Below, piece by piece: positions 40,196 through 48,523 of a stretch of 64,000 bases of DNA. Every line of letters begins with the position of its first letter. Within the stretch, counting starts at the first letter, position 1. Source of the DNA: Bacteroidota bacterium (GTDB lineage Bacteria > Bacteroidota > Bacteroidia > B-17B0 > Aurantibacillaceae); NCBI GenBank assembly GCA_018267825.1, contig JAFDXR010000008.1, positions 62,001 through 126,000 of the forward strand, read 5' to 3'. A model generated the notes under the pieces. That model worked only from the letters and a program-made list of their open reading frames with translations. It did not search any database and had not been told where the DNA came from. A program made the translations under genes and the position numbers.

Positions 40196-42250
40196 ATGTC
40201 GACAATAAAGAGAGATGATAAATTTGTTTTTACAACAAATTCAAGAATTATAAAAGATTATTTAACTCAGTACAAGAATACGTTTTATGCTTTTTGTGAA
40301 TTAATTAATAATGCAATTCAAGTAAAAGCGAAAAATATTGAAATTGAAATTGACTATGCTAAATCAGAGGTAACTAAAGCCCCAATAAAAAAAATCACTA
40401 TAAAGGATAATGGACATGGTGTTCCGATTTCAGAATTTGACAAGAGAATTTTGGAAGTAGGTACTGATGTGAAAACAGATGGCTTAGGTGTCGGCAGATT
40501 TGCAGCATTGCAAATCGGTAGTCATATGGAAATTGAAACTGTCGCTTTCGATGAAACATTAAAAAAATTCACTAAAGTTACGTTGCCAATAAATTCTACT
40601 CTATTTAAAAATCAGAGTATGACCGCTCTTAATTTCCCCGGAAAAAAGGAGGTGCTTGACACAAAAACTAATCCGTACTATCAGGTTCAAATAAAAGCGT
40701 TACATCATAATCAAAACCAAAAAACTGACCGAAAAAATATTATTGCCAAGGAACTAATGGCTGATAATATTAGACTTTCGCTTTTTGAGCGTTATCCTTA
40801 TGAAATATTCAATGAAACTGTTCAGTTTTCAGTTAATGGAAAAAAGCTTAAGAAGACAGAGTTCATTCATGATAAGCCAGTAATCAAAAAGGAAAAATTC
40901 ATTGATATGTTAGGTAACGAGCATAAAATGCATTTCTATTTCTATAAAGTTAAATTGAATGATAATAAAGCCAAAGTGTTTTTTCAATTAGAAAATGCAG
41001 GTCTAAAGACTGTAGCAACATCATTTCTGTATTCTTCTGAATGGTTATCTAGAGATATGGGTAGTTGGTTTATATACGTTGAGTCGCCATTCTTTACTGC
41101 TGATGTTTTTCGTGATATTGACATGGATGAATTGGGCGATGATGGCATTGGTAAATTAAAAACATTTGCAAAAGAAGTAATAACACAATTTTTTATTTCA
41201 ATAAACAAAGAATTCGAGACTTTTACAATAAAGCTCAAGGAAGCCTACCCCGGTTATGAGGAAGCTAATTCTTCTTCAGAGACACAAAAATTATTATTTG
41301 AGCAATTCGCATATATCGCTGAGCAAAAATATAAACTCATTGAAAAGGATGTGAAAATTAAAGAAATATTTTATCCCTTAATGGAACGTGCGATTGCTGA
41401 TGGAAACATTGTTGATATACTTGATGGGTTATTAAGTTCAGATAAACCTACAACTGATAAATTCAAATCTCTTTTAGACACAACAGACCTTCCAAATGTT
41501 GTTCATTTCAATAGTGAAGTAGCAAAAAAAATTGAATTTTTAGATTTTCTTTACGAATTAAACTATGGAAAAATTTCGGAATATGTGCTTGAAAGATCTC
41601 AACTTCATAAGGTTGTTGAAAAGGAATTATGGCTTTTTGGGGAAGCGTATAATGGATCACCCAATATTCTTTGGTCAGATAATAAACTACTAGGAATTTT
41701 TGAAGACTTAAGAACTACGTACATGGGTTATGAACCCAAAAAGGAGGATGAGAATTATGTTGATGTAGATGGGGTTGGACTTAATAACATTACGGATTTG
41801 TTTTTTACAAATGAGAAGCCTATGGATAATGGCAGCAGAGAATTTATGATAGTTGAATTGAAAGCCCCTAGATGCAAAATATCATCAAAAGAAATTACCC
41901 AAATTGAAAAATATGCATATGCAGTAGAAAGTTCCGCTTCAATTCCAAAACAGAATACGAAGTATAAATTAATTCTTATTGCAGCAGATATAACTGCACA
42001 AGCAAAATCAAAAATAAAATCCGCTTCAGAAGCCTACCATACTCCATTTTTGCTTGAAAGAAAAAAGGATGTAGACATTGAAATTTATTTAATGACTTGG
42101 TCTGAACTTATAAATATTCAACGAGCGAAGTTGAGTTATTTGTCAAAACATTTGAAAATTAAGGATAAGTCAGTAAAGCAGAAGTTCGAAGAAGAATATC
42201 CAAATTTAATTAATCAGAAAATGAGGACAATGCTAAAAAAAATAGCATAA
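40196..42250 (+). CDS. MORC-like GHKL ATPase with C-terminal PD-(D/E)xK nuclease
   Basis: A 684-residue protein. The N-terminal GHKL ATPase is complete: N-box AFCELINNAIQ (about residue 35), G1 box IKDNGHGVPI (71), G2 box TDGLGVGRFAA (94). The middle resembles the S5 transducer region. The C-terminus has NNITDLFFTNEKP (Asp about 533) and EFMIVELKAPRCK (Glu-x-Lys about 553), the PD-(D/E)xK catalytic pattern. MORC/MutL-type ATPases in prokaryotic R-M systems were described by comparative genomics (Iyer, Abhiman and Aravind). They probably clamp and reshape DNA in the restriction complex. Confidence 0.8.
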   Translation: MSTIKRDDKFVFTTNSRIIKDYLTQYKNTFYAFCELINNAIQVKAKNIEIEIDYAKSEVTKAPIKKITIKDNGHGVPISEFDKRILEVGTDVKTDGLGVGRFAALQIGSHMEIETVAFDETLKKFTKVTLPINSTLFKNQSMTALNFPGKKEVLDTKTNPYYQVQIKALHHNQNQKTDRKNIIAKELMADNIRLSLFERYPYEIFNETVQFSVNGKKLKKTEFIHDKPVIKKEKFIDMLGNEHKMHFYFYKVKLNDNKAKVFFQLENAGLKTVATSFLYSSEWLSRDMGSWFIYVESPFFTADVFRDIDMDELGDDGIGKLKTFAKEVITQFFISINKEFETFTIKLKEAYPGYEEANSSSETQKLLFEQFAYIAEQKYKLIEKDVKIKEIFYPLMERAIADGNIVDILDGLLSSDKPTTDKFKSLLDTTDLPNVVHFNSEVAKKIEFLDFLYELNYGKISEYVLERSQLHKVVEKELWLFGEAYNGSPNILWSDNKLLGIFEDLRTTYMGYEPKKEDENYVDVDGVGLNNITDLFFTNEKPMDNGSREFMIVELKAPRCKISSKEITQIEKYAYAVESSASIPKQNTKYKLILIAADITAQAKSKIKSASEAYHTPFLLERKKDVDIEIYLMTWSELINIQRAKLSYLSKHLKIKDKSVKQKFEEEYPNLINQKMRTMLKKIA

Positions 42251-42320
42251 TAAATTTGCATATAAGTACTAATCATATTTAATTTCTGACAGCGCTCTTT
42301 CATAAAGAATTATAAAAGTA

Positions 42321-43010
42321 TTAATCAACATTGTCATGCCAAAAAGAATTACCGTTACTCCCAATAAGTATATTTAAAACTGATTTTGGACTTAATCCAA
42401 CTATAATTTTTGTCAGGCAATTTTGCATACCGAATTCATCACCCAAAAGAATAACATTTTGGTTTAGCAACTTCACACCTTCGTAAACGCAAACATCATA
42501 TTTAACCTCATTAACTGAGATTTTTTCTCTGCCATTCGCTAATTGCTCCACTTCACTCAAAACCAATCCTTCTTCTAGTTCGTCGCCTCTTCCTGCAACT
42601 ATAATTTTCCCCACCTGTTGTTTTTTTAAGAGTTCATAAAGTTGTTTTAAAATATTTTCAGATGAAGTACCCATGTCATTTGCACATACTACTACAACAT
42701 AATTTTCCTTGTTGAAAGTAACGTTTACCAAATCATTTATTTGTTTTGTAATTTCTTTGTTTAATATAACCTTGCGACCAAATGTACCGGATGTTACTTC
42801 AATAAAATATTTTTTAAAAGGGAATTTAAGTTCTTTGAAATCGATAAACTTTTCTCTACCTCTTTTGCTTTTGTAATAAAACTCAGAAGCTTCAATAAGT
42901 TCAAAATCATTTACATAATTATTTAATAGATTTAATTGAGATTCCAATTCGCTGCGAAGTTTTTGTACTTTCTCTTGGATTTGATCTAGGTTTACTTCTT
43001 GTTTTTTCAT
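42321..43010 (-). CDS. Unknown protein of the WYL regulon
   Basis: From the Met at 43010 the protein has 229 residues. The first 50 form a coiled coil (DQIQEKVQKLRSELESQLN). The rest is alpha/beta, with YVVVVCANDMGTSSENILKQ and KIIVAGRGDELEEG giving a Rossmann-like look. I recognise no family. It has its own promoter with the shared operator at 43046-43060 and a TTTATTTG -7 exactly 11 nt from it. That ties it to the nuclease/helicase/retron genes. Confidence 0.6.
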   Translation of the reverse strand: MKKQEVNLDQIQEKVQKLRSELESQLNLLNNYVNDFELIEASEFYYKSKRGREKFIDFKELKFPFKKYFIEVTSGTFGRKVILNKEITKQINDLVNVTFNKENYVVVVCANDMGTSSENILKQLYELLKKQQVGKIIVAGRGDELEEGLVLSEVEQLANGREKISVNEVKYDVCVYEGVKLLNQNVILLGDEFGMQNCLTKIIVGLSPKSVLNILIGSNGNSFWHDNVD

Positions 43011-43045
43011 ACGATTATTTTTTATACAAATAAACGAATACACTA

Positions 43046-43060
43046 CGCCAAAATATGGCG
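43046..43060. promoter_or_regulatory. WYL-regulon operator 1
   Basis: CGCCA-AAATA-TGGCG, a perfect 5-bp inverted repeat with 5-nt spacer. It is 11 nt from the -7-like TTTATTTG (43034-43027, minus strand) of the 229-aa gene. Three further copies with the same spacing occur at 44529, 45505 and 46928. Confidence 0.68.
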
Positions 43061-43067
43061 CATAAAA

Positions 43068-43089
43068 AAAGAGGATTTTACTCCTCTTT
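43068..43089 (-). terminator. Terminator after the 71-aa gene
   Basis: AAAGAGGA-TTTTAC-TCCTCTTT, followed by a T run on the minus strand. It separates the AAA operon from the 229-aa gene, which therefore needs its own promoter. Confidence 0.75.
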
Positions 43090-43093
43090 CTTT

Positions 43094-43309
43094 TTAAACT
43101 TTCTTTACGTCAAGATAAACACTTGAATTTCCTCCGTTTTTCTTTAAGTCTAAACCATATTTTCTCATAAAAGCATCTTGTACTTCGTGTCCACCATTTG
43201 TTGTTAGTGGATTAGAGTAATTTGAAGAGACCTCTACTGACATTCCCTTTTCTAAGCGAATTCCATTAGCAATGTGATTTTGTTTTACTGTAATTAAAAA
43301 TAGAGCCAT
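43094..43309 (-). CDS. 71-aa beta-rich partner of the AAA ATPase (DUF6140-like)
   Basis: A 71-residue protein starting MALFLITVKQNHIANGIRLE. I recall near-identical small proteins (DUF6140) that often sit beside BCS1-like AAA genes in Bacteroidota, but I cannot verify this here. It is 22 nt after the AAA stop. A small partner, sensor or substrate of the AAA ATPase is the working idea. Confidence 0.6.
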   Translation of the reverse strand: MALFLITVKQNHIANGIRLEKGMSVEVSSNYSNPLTTNGGHEVQDAFMRKYGLDLKKNGGNSSVYLDVKKV

Positions 43310-43331
43310 AATTTTTGTTTTATTTTTTTGC

Positions 43332-44489
43332 CTACTCTATGCAGTTTTCGGCTTCCCTGATGTTGTTAAACCCGATTGATTTAAACCCGATTAGTTCCCT
43401 TTTAGGTTTATTAAATTCCTTATCTGATTGATTATAAATATCTGTTAGAGTCATGCGCTCGTTGAGATTAGAATCGTAGCCTAATTTTCTCGATAACTCT
43501 CTTGCCTTTTCAATTTCAAGCTCTTTAAATTCATATTTGGCAATCAATCTACCTTTTCGAAGTAATGCGTTATCAACCTTCGAAATGTCTGTGTTAAAAG
43601 AGCAAATAATTTGAATATTTAAACAATCAGATAAAAGCCCATCTGTGATATTTAGTAAAGCAGATACTGGGGAAGCACCTTCTTTATTTCGATCCATTAT
43701 TATATTTTCAGCGTCCTCAATCACAAATATTGAGTTCGGGTTGTCAATTAATATTGACACTAAATTTGGATTTGTAATTTCACTTGCCATACTAGGTGGC
43801 AGAAATATGATGTTCTTTTTTAAACTAGAAATTAAGTATCGTATGTAGGATGTTTTTCCTGTGCCCGGTTTGCCATGCAACAATACTAAGCCTTTATCAT
43901 CCTTTTTTGATAGTCGTTTGATGATTGTTTGATGAATATCCTTGAAATCAGAATTGTAATTATCATCAATCGAAAGTTTCGGTTTTTTTATAGTCAGAGA
44001 TTTAGTTTCAATTCCATGTTTAGAAAACACGAGTAGGGACATTTCAGGTTTATCTCTTTGCTTACGTTCTTTAAATTTCTTTACCTCGGACATTATTTGT
44101 TCTACTCGATCTGTAGCAGTATTCCTAAACAGAAATCGCACAGTATTACTATTTGTGTCAAAATCAACAAGTAAATCATCAAATATTATGTAGAATATAT
44201 CATCGTAGATTGCAGACTTACTTCTATTAAAGTATCTTTTATTATAAAAGCAATCTTTGATTTCCTTTTTATAATTCTCTATAAACCATGTGTGCGCCTT
44301 TTTACAATCAATATTGACCTCGTGTGTGGCATTTGGTATCACATTGAAATAAGCCAAATAAAGTTTGAATTCATTCAAATAGTAGTTTCCCCGATCAGAA
44401 AAAACATCGTTAATATTTAACTTCGAACAATTAATTTTGGCAGCATTGCCTTTGGCTTGAAACCCGCTAATGTCAATTTCCTTTTTCAT
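43332..44489 (-). CDS. BCS1-like AAA ATPase
   Basis: A 385-residue protein. A non-conserved N-terminal half is followed by an AAA domain: Walker A LVLLHGKPGTGKTSYIRYL (about residue 205), Walker B NSIFVIEDAENIIMD (about 253) and sensor/arginine region DISKVDNALLRKGRLIAKY. The DNALLRKGR ending is characteristic of BCS1-type AAA proteins. In bacteria these occur in defence and stress gene sets as remodelling ATPases. There is no membrane helix, unlike mitochondrial BCS1. It is transcribed divergently from the WYL gene, over a shared operator. Confidence 0.8.
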   Translation of the reverse strand: MKKEIDISGFQAKGNAAKINCSKLNINDVFSDRGNYYLNEFKLYLAYFNVIPNATHEVNIDCKKAHTWFIENYKKEIKDCFYNKRYFNRSKSAIYDDIFYIIFDDLLVDFDTNSNTVRFLFRNTATDRVEQIMSEVKKFKERKQRDKPEMSLLVFSKHGIETKSLTIKKPKLSIDDNYNSDFKDIHQTIIKRLSKKDDKGLVLLHGKPGTGKTSYIRYLISSLKKNIIFLPPSMASEITNPNLVSILIDNPNSIFVIEDAENIIMDRNKEGASPVSALLNITDGLLSDCLNIQIICSFNTDISKVDNALLRKGRLIAKYEFKELEIEKARELSRKLGYDSNLNERMTLTDIYNQSDKEFNKPKRELIGFKSIGFNNIREAENCIE

Positions 44490-44509
44490 GTTTAGTATTT
44501 TATTTTGAA

Positions 44510-44517
44510 CAAAACTA
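44510..44517 (-). promoter_or_regulatory. -7 box of the AAA operon
   Basis: TAGTTTTG on the minus strand, 20 nt before the AAA start and 11 nt from operator 2. The operator occupies the expected -33 position, as at the sister promoters. Confidence 0.55.
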
Positions 44518-44528
44518 ATTTTACACTA

Positions 44529-44543
44529 CGCCATTTTGTGGCG
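44529..44543. promoter_or_regulatory. WYL-regulon operator 2 (divergent promoter)
   Basis: CGCCA-TTTTG-TGGCG, a perfect inverted repeat between the divergent AAA and WYL genes. One site could control both directions. Confidence 0.72.
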
Positions 44544-44588
44544 GAATGAATTAAAAGCCTTATATTCGAGAAAACTTAAATCAATTCT

Positions 44589-45497
44589 ATGTCAACTCAA
44601 GCGACAATAAAAAGATATACCTTAATTGTAGAAAAAGTTTCTTCAGTAAGAAACCCATCAATAAAGGAGATAAAGGATTATTTGGAGGATCATGGATTGG
44701 ATATTTCCGACCGTACTTTGCAAAGAGATATTGAACAAATCCGATATGAATTTGGGATTGATATTATTTATGACCGCTTAAATAAGGGCTATTCGATAAA
44801 CAAAGAAGAAAGTATTAATATAGATTCATTTTTAAAATTTTTAGAAATTGTAGGGACTGCAAATTTGCTCTCAGATAGTTTAAAAGAAGGTAAAGAAACG
44901 TTGAACTATTTATCGTTTGAAGCACATGGAAACTTAAAAGGGGTTGATAATTTAAAAGACCTTTTGTTTGCTATAAAAAACAAACGTTTTATTAGTTTCA
45001 TACATCATAATTTTGTTTCCGAAACATCTAAATCATACAGGATACGACCGGGATTACTTAAAGAATATCGAGGAAGGTGGTATGTTATTGGATATCTAAA
45101 CAAATCAAATGATGTAAGAACATTTGGTGTTGACAGGCTTGAAAATTTAAAAATAGAAAGCGAGACTTTTACAAACAGTAAAAAGCAAAATTTAGCTACT
45201 TTGTTTGAAGATGTTGTTGGATTAAATTACACAGAGCATTCGAAAAAAGAAACTGTCACACTCTCGGCAACTCCAATTCAAGCTAGATACCTAAAAGCGT
45301 TACCCTTACATCCATCTCAATACATTTCAAAAGAGACGGACAATGAAGTTCTTATTAGTTTAAATGTAATTCCAAACTATGAATTAACTCAACAATTAAT
45401 GATGCTGGGCGAAAATGTTAAAGTAATTGAACCTAAATGGTTAGCTGATGAAATGATAGAATTATTAAAGACCGCACTTAAGCGATATAAAAAATAA
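44589..45497 (+). CDS. WYL-domain transcriptional regulator
   Basis: A 302-residue protein with the YafY-type layout. An N-terminal winged helix (SDRTLQRDIEQIRYEFGIDI, about residues 38-57) is followed by a WYL domain with YRIRPGLLKEYRGRWYVIGY (about 150-170; WYV in place of WYL). A C-terminal dimerisation region follows. WYL proteins such as BrxR and CapW repress phage-defence genes and respond to nucleic-acid-like ligands. The CGCCA-N5-TGGCG repeat lies in its own promoter region and at least three neighbouring promoters. It is the natural candidate to bind them. Confidence 0.88.
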   Translation: MSTQATIKRYTLIVEKVSSVRNPSIKEIKDYLEDHGLDISDRTLQRDIEQIRYEFGIDIIYDRLNKGYSINKEESINIDSFLKFLEIVGTANLLSDSLKEGKETLNYLSFEAHGNLKGVDNLKDLLFAIKNKRFISFIHHNFVSETSKSYRIRPGLLKEYRGRWYVIGYLNKSNDVRTFGVDRLENLKIESETFTNSKKQNLATLFEDVVGLNYTEHSKKETVTLSATPIQARYLKALPLHPSQYISKETDNEVLISLNVIPNYELTQQLMMLGENVKVIEPKWLADEMIELLKTALKRYKK

Positions 45498-45504
45498 TCC
45501 ATTG

Positions 45505-45519
45505 CGACACACTTTAGCG
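45505..45519. promoter_or_regulatory. WYL-regulon operator 3
   Basis: CGACA-CACTT-TAGCG, one mismatch per half-site from the consensus but with the same spacing. It is 11 nt from the -7-like TTGATTTG at 45531-45538, before the DUF2779 nuclease gene. Confidence 0.58.
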
Positions 45520-45557
45520 TAATAAAATAGTTGATTTGCTAATAAAACTTTTATCAC

Positions 45558-46919
45558 ATGGCTGAAAATAAATTTCACATACTTTCAAAGTCAACATTTG
45601 TTTATGGTTGTCAATGTCCTAAAAGATTGTTTTTGCATAAATACAAACCCGAAGTACGAAACGAAGAGGAAGAAGAACAACTTTCAATCTTTAGTACAGG
45701 AACAAATGTGGGTATTATAGCACAAGGACTATTTCCGGGAGGAATAAACGCTGAGCCGGCAGATGCATTTTCTTATGCACAATCTGTTGCAAAGACTAAG
45801 GAACTTATTGAATCCGGTACAAACATAATTTATGAGGCTGCATTTGTACATAATCAAGTGCTTTGTGCAATAGATATTCTCGTTAAAGAAAATGGCTGTT
45901 GGTATGCATTCGAGGTTAAGAGTACATCGAAAGTTAAAGAGCCTCATATAACTGATGCTGCTCTTCAGTATAATGTAATTACCAATAGTGGAATTGCATT
46001 AAAAGATATTTCTATTGTACATCTAAACACAAAATATATAAAAGACGGAGAGCTTGATGTTACCCAATTGTTTACGAAGTCCTCTGTTCTCAATGAAGTG
46101 TTGGAATTGCAATCATTTATAAATGAAAAAACAAAGAGTTTGCTTCAATTGGTAAAGGATAAAACAGAGCCTATAATTGAAGTTGGCGATCACTGCAATA
46201 TACCATATGCTTGTGATTTTAGTGATTATTGCAGTAATGGTGTTGAAGTGATTGAAGATATCTCGGATAGACCCGAAAACATAGATTCAGATTACATACA
46301 ATCCTTTCTGAATGAATTGCAATATCCACTTTACTTCTTTGATTTTGAAACTGTAATGCCAGTCATTCCTGAATTTGACTTTAGTAGACCGTATCAGCAA
46401 ATTCCCTTTCAATTTTCAGTTCACGTTTTGAAGTCTCCTAAAAGTAAACTAGAGCATTATGAATTTTTAGGAGATGGAATAAATGACCCACGACCTGAAC
46501 TTACAAAGCAATTAGTTAAATGCCTTGGCAAATCAGGAAGTGTAATTGTTTGGAATCAAGGTTTTGAAAAAACAAGGCTTCGTGAATTGGCAATAATGTC
46601 ACCTAAATACGCAAAGCAATTAGAGGCTATAAATGAAAGAATTGTTGATCTAATGAATCCATTTAGAAAAAAGGCATTTTACAAACGTGATTTTAATGAG
46701 TCATATTCTATTAAAGTAGTTTTACCTGTATTAGTTCCGGAATTCAGTTATGATTCACTTACCATACAAAACGGAGGTGATGCAAGTGCCATCTATGCAG
46801 ACCTTAAAAATATTCCGAAGGAAAACATTGAACAAACAAGAAAAGATTTGTTGGAGTATTGCAAGTTAGATACACTTGCTATGGTAAAAATATTGGAAGT
46901 AATTAAATTGAAAAACTAA
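45558..46919 (+). CDS. Cas4-like/DEDD nuclease of the DUF2779 family
   Basis: A 453-residue protein. The N-terminal half is a RecB/Cas4-type nuclease: an N-terminal Cys pair (YGCQCPKRLFLHKY), the catalytic Asp and EVK in DILVKENGCWYAFEVKSTSK, and a C-terminal Cys pair (CNIPYACDFSDYC) that could hold an Fe-S cluster. The C-terminal half (DUF2779) is RNase H-like: YFFDFETVMPVIPEF and LLEYCKLDTLAMVKIL give DEDD-type acids. Such proteins process DNA or RNA ends. It has its own operator/promoter and lies upstream of the helicase and retron. Confidence 0.8.
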   Translation: MAENKFHILSKSTFVYGCQCPKRLFLHKYKPEVRNEEEEEQLSIFSTGTNVGIIAQGLFPGGINAEPADAFSYAQSVAKTKELIESGTNIIYEAAFVHNQVLCAIDILVKENGCWYAFEVKSTSKVKEPHITDAALQYNVITNSGIALKDISIVHLNTKYIKDGELDVTQLFTKSSVLNEVLELQSFINEKTKSLLQLVKDKTEPIIEVGDHCNIPYACDFSDYCSNGVEVIEDISDRPENIDSDYIQSFLNELQYPLYFFDFETVMPVIPEFDFSRPYQQIPFQFSVHVLKSPKSKLEHYEFLGDGINDPRPELTKQLVKCLGKSGSVIVWNQGFEKTRLRELAIMSPKYAKQLEAINERIVDLMNPFRKKAFYKRDFNESYSIKVVLPVLVPEFSYDSLTIQNGGDASAIYADLKNIPKENIEQTRKDLLEYCKLDTLAMVKILEVIKLKN

Positions 46920-46927
46920 ATTGTAAA

Positions 46928-46942
46928 CGTCATACTTTGGCG
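46928..46942. promoter_or_regulatory. WYL-regulon operator 4
   Basis: CGTCA-TACTT-TGGCG, one mismatch from a perfect repeat. It is 11 nt from the -7-like TTCCTTTG at 46954-46961, before the DnaB-like gene. Confidence 0.63.
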
Positions 46943-46979
46943 TTCCTATATTGTTCCTTTGTTTAAATTATTTTAGGCA

Positions 46980-48344
46980 ATGGATACTTTAGAAAAGGAA
47001 TTAATAGGTTCGTTGATTAAGCAACCCGGCTTAATAGATACTTTCCACGAATTTATATTTACAGATGGAGTTTTACAGAGTGAATTTTGCAAGAAGCTAA
47101 TTAAGGCGTTAAAATATCTTCGATCAAATGGTATTGAAATCGATGGTGCAATTTTAAGAAGTCATATTGAAACAACAGAGGGAAGTTCTGAAGAAATTAA
47201 AATCTTCTTTCTTGAACTTAATGATGATAAAATAACTCCTAATTTTAATTACCTGTTATCTCTTCTTTTATTGCGAAAAAAAAGAAAAGAAGCAATTTCT
47301 ATTGGCGAACAATTAATCAATATTGAAACCCAAAATCCGGAAAATTATAATGCCTTGTTGCTGCAATTATTTGATAAGTTTGAAAGAGTTATCTCAGATG
47401 AAATACGAGAAATTAGCCCAGTACATTTCGAACCTCTCTCAAGATATATCTTAGAATTAGGAAGTAAAAAAGCTATAGGGATGAGTACAGGGTTTCCTGA
47501 ACTTGATAATTTATTTGGTGCGTTCAATTGGAGTGAATTTATTGTTGTTGGAGGTCGTCCGGGAATGGGCAAGTCTACTTTAACTTTTAATATTGCTTTA
47601 TACTCAGCACTTACACATAAAATTCCAACCGCTATTCTTAGCCTCGATTATTCTGATAAAAACTGTTATTCAAAACTTTTAAGTATTCTAACTGAAGTAG
47701 AGTTTAAGAAATTCACACAAAACGAATTTTCAGATGAGGAAATTTATAAAATCAAAGATGCTTCAAAATTATTGCTAAGTAATGACTTAATTGTCAATGC
47801 TCCAATAAGTCCAACATTAAAGAATATTATTTACAAAATTCATTACTTAAAGCGAGAGTATGGGATTAAATTAATTGTGATTGATTATCTACAATTAATT
47901 GAAATTGAAAACACCAAGCACAACCGAGATCATGTAATATCCGCAATAAGCAGGAAGCTAAAGGAACTCTCCCGATCTTTATCAATAACAATAATTGCTA
48001 CTTCGCAATTAAGCCGGGCTGTGGAATATAGAGGGGGAGATAAGCGCCCAGTACTTTCCGATTTAAGAGAAAGTGGCTCGTTAGAACAAGACGCAGATTC
48101 TGTATGGTTTGTTTATAGACCCGAATATTACGGTCTTACTGAGGATGAAGTGGGTAATTCGACCGCTGGAATTGGTGAAATAATTATAGCTAAAAATAAA
48201 TCAGGAGCCTGTGGTTCTGCTAGATTGAATTTTAAATCATCAATTCCAACCTTCAAGAATTTAGATATATCCGAAAGCAACAATTTGCATGAAATAAAAT
48301 CCACATGGGATTTATCAAATACACGGAAAGATGAATTTAGTTAA
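46980..48344 (+). CDS. DnaB-like replicative helicase (accessory copy)
   Basis: A 454-residue protein with DnaB layout: a small N-terminal helical domain (about 1-130) and a RecA-type helicase core. Walker A is VVGGRPGMGKSTLTFNIAL (about 192), Walker B is KLIVIDYLQLIEIE, and SQLSRAVEYRGGDKRPVLSD followed by SGSLEQDADSVWFVYRP match the conserved C-terminal motifs. It diverges from housekeeping DnaB and sits in a defence-type operon right before a retron. The retron a1 arm starts at its stop codon. It may be the retron's effector or substrate, or a decoy of the host helicase; this is inference. Confidence 0.85.
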   Translation: MDTLEKELIGSLIKQPGLIDTFHEFIFTDGVLQSEFCKKLIKALKYLRSNGIEIDGAILRSHIETTEGSSEEIKIFFLELNDDKITPNFNYLLSLLLLRKKRKEAISIGEQLINIETQNPENYNALLLQLFDKFERVISDEIREISPVHFEPLSRYILELGSKKAIGMSTGFPELDNLFGAFNWSEFIVVGGRPGMGKSTLTFNIALYSALTHKIPTAILSLDYSDKNCYSKLLSILTEVEFKKFTQNEFSDEEIYKIKDASKLLLSNDLIVNAPISPTLKNIIYKIHYLKREYGIKLIVIDYLQLIEIENTKHNRDHVISAISRKLKELSRSLSITIIATSQLSRAVEYRGGDKRPVLSDLRESGSLEQDADSVWFVYRPEYYGLTEDEVGNSTAGIGEIIIAKNKSGACGSARLNFKSSIPTFKNLDISESNNLHEIKSTWDLSNTRKDEFS

Positions 48345-48518
48345 TACAATGACTCCACTTAGTATAATGAAATTATGAATGCATTAAACGCATTAGGCTG
48401 TGTACCTGCGGTCGGAATTAAAAAGGGGAAGCGCTGCGCCTCCCGGCATCATTCTTAAGCAGAGCTTAAGAATGAATCAATAAAATGATAATTTAAATAC
48501 TAGTGGGGTTATTGTATT
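48343..48518 (+). ncRNA. Predicted retron msr-msd RNA
   Basis: The ends pair: AATACAATGACTCCACTTAG plus TAT at 48343-48365 complements 48497-48518 over about 22 pairs (two G-U, one bulge), the a1/a2 arm. Inside are a hairpin with AATGC/GCATT arms (48378-48394), a GC-rich hairpin at 48426-48444 and a perfect 12-bp hairpin at 48449-48475 with an AGA loop, the likely msd stem. The RNA begins at the DnaB stop codon and ends 5 nt before the reverse transcriptase start. This is the standard order msr-msd-ret. Confidence 0.82.
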
Positions 48519-48523
48519 AATTT

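Noticed and set aside
48345-48523. A promoter-only intergenic spacer before the reverse transcriptase
   Set aside because: The long end pairing and internal hairpins fit a retron RNA much better than a simple promoter.
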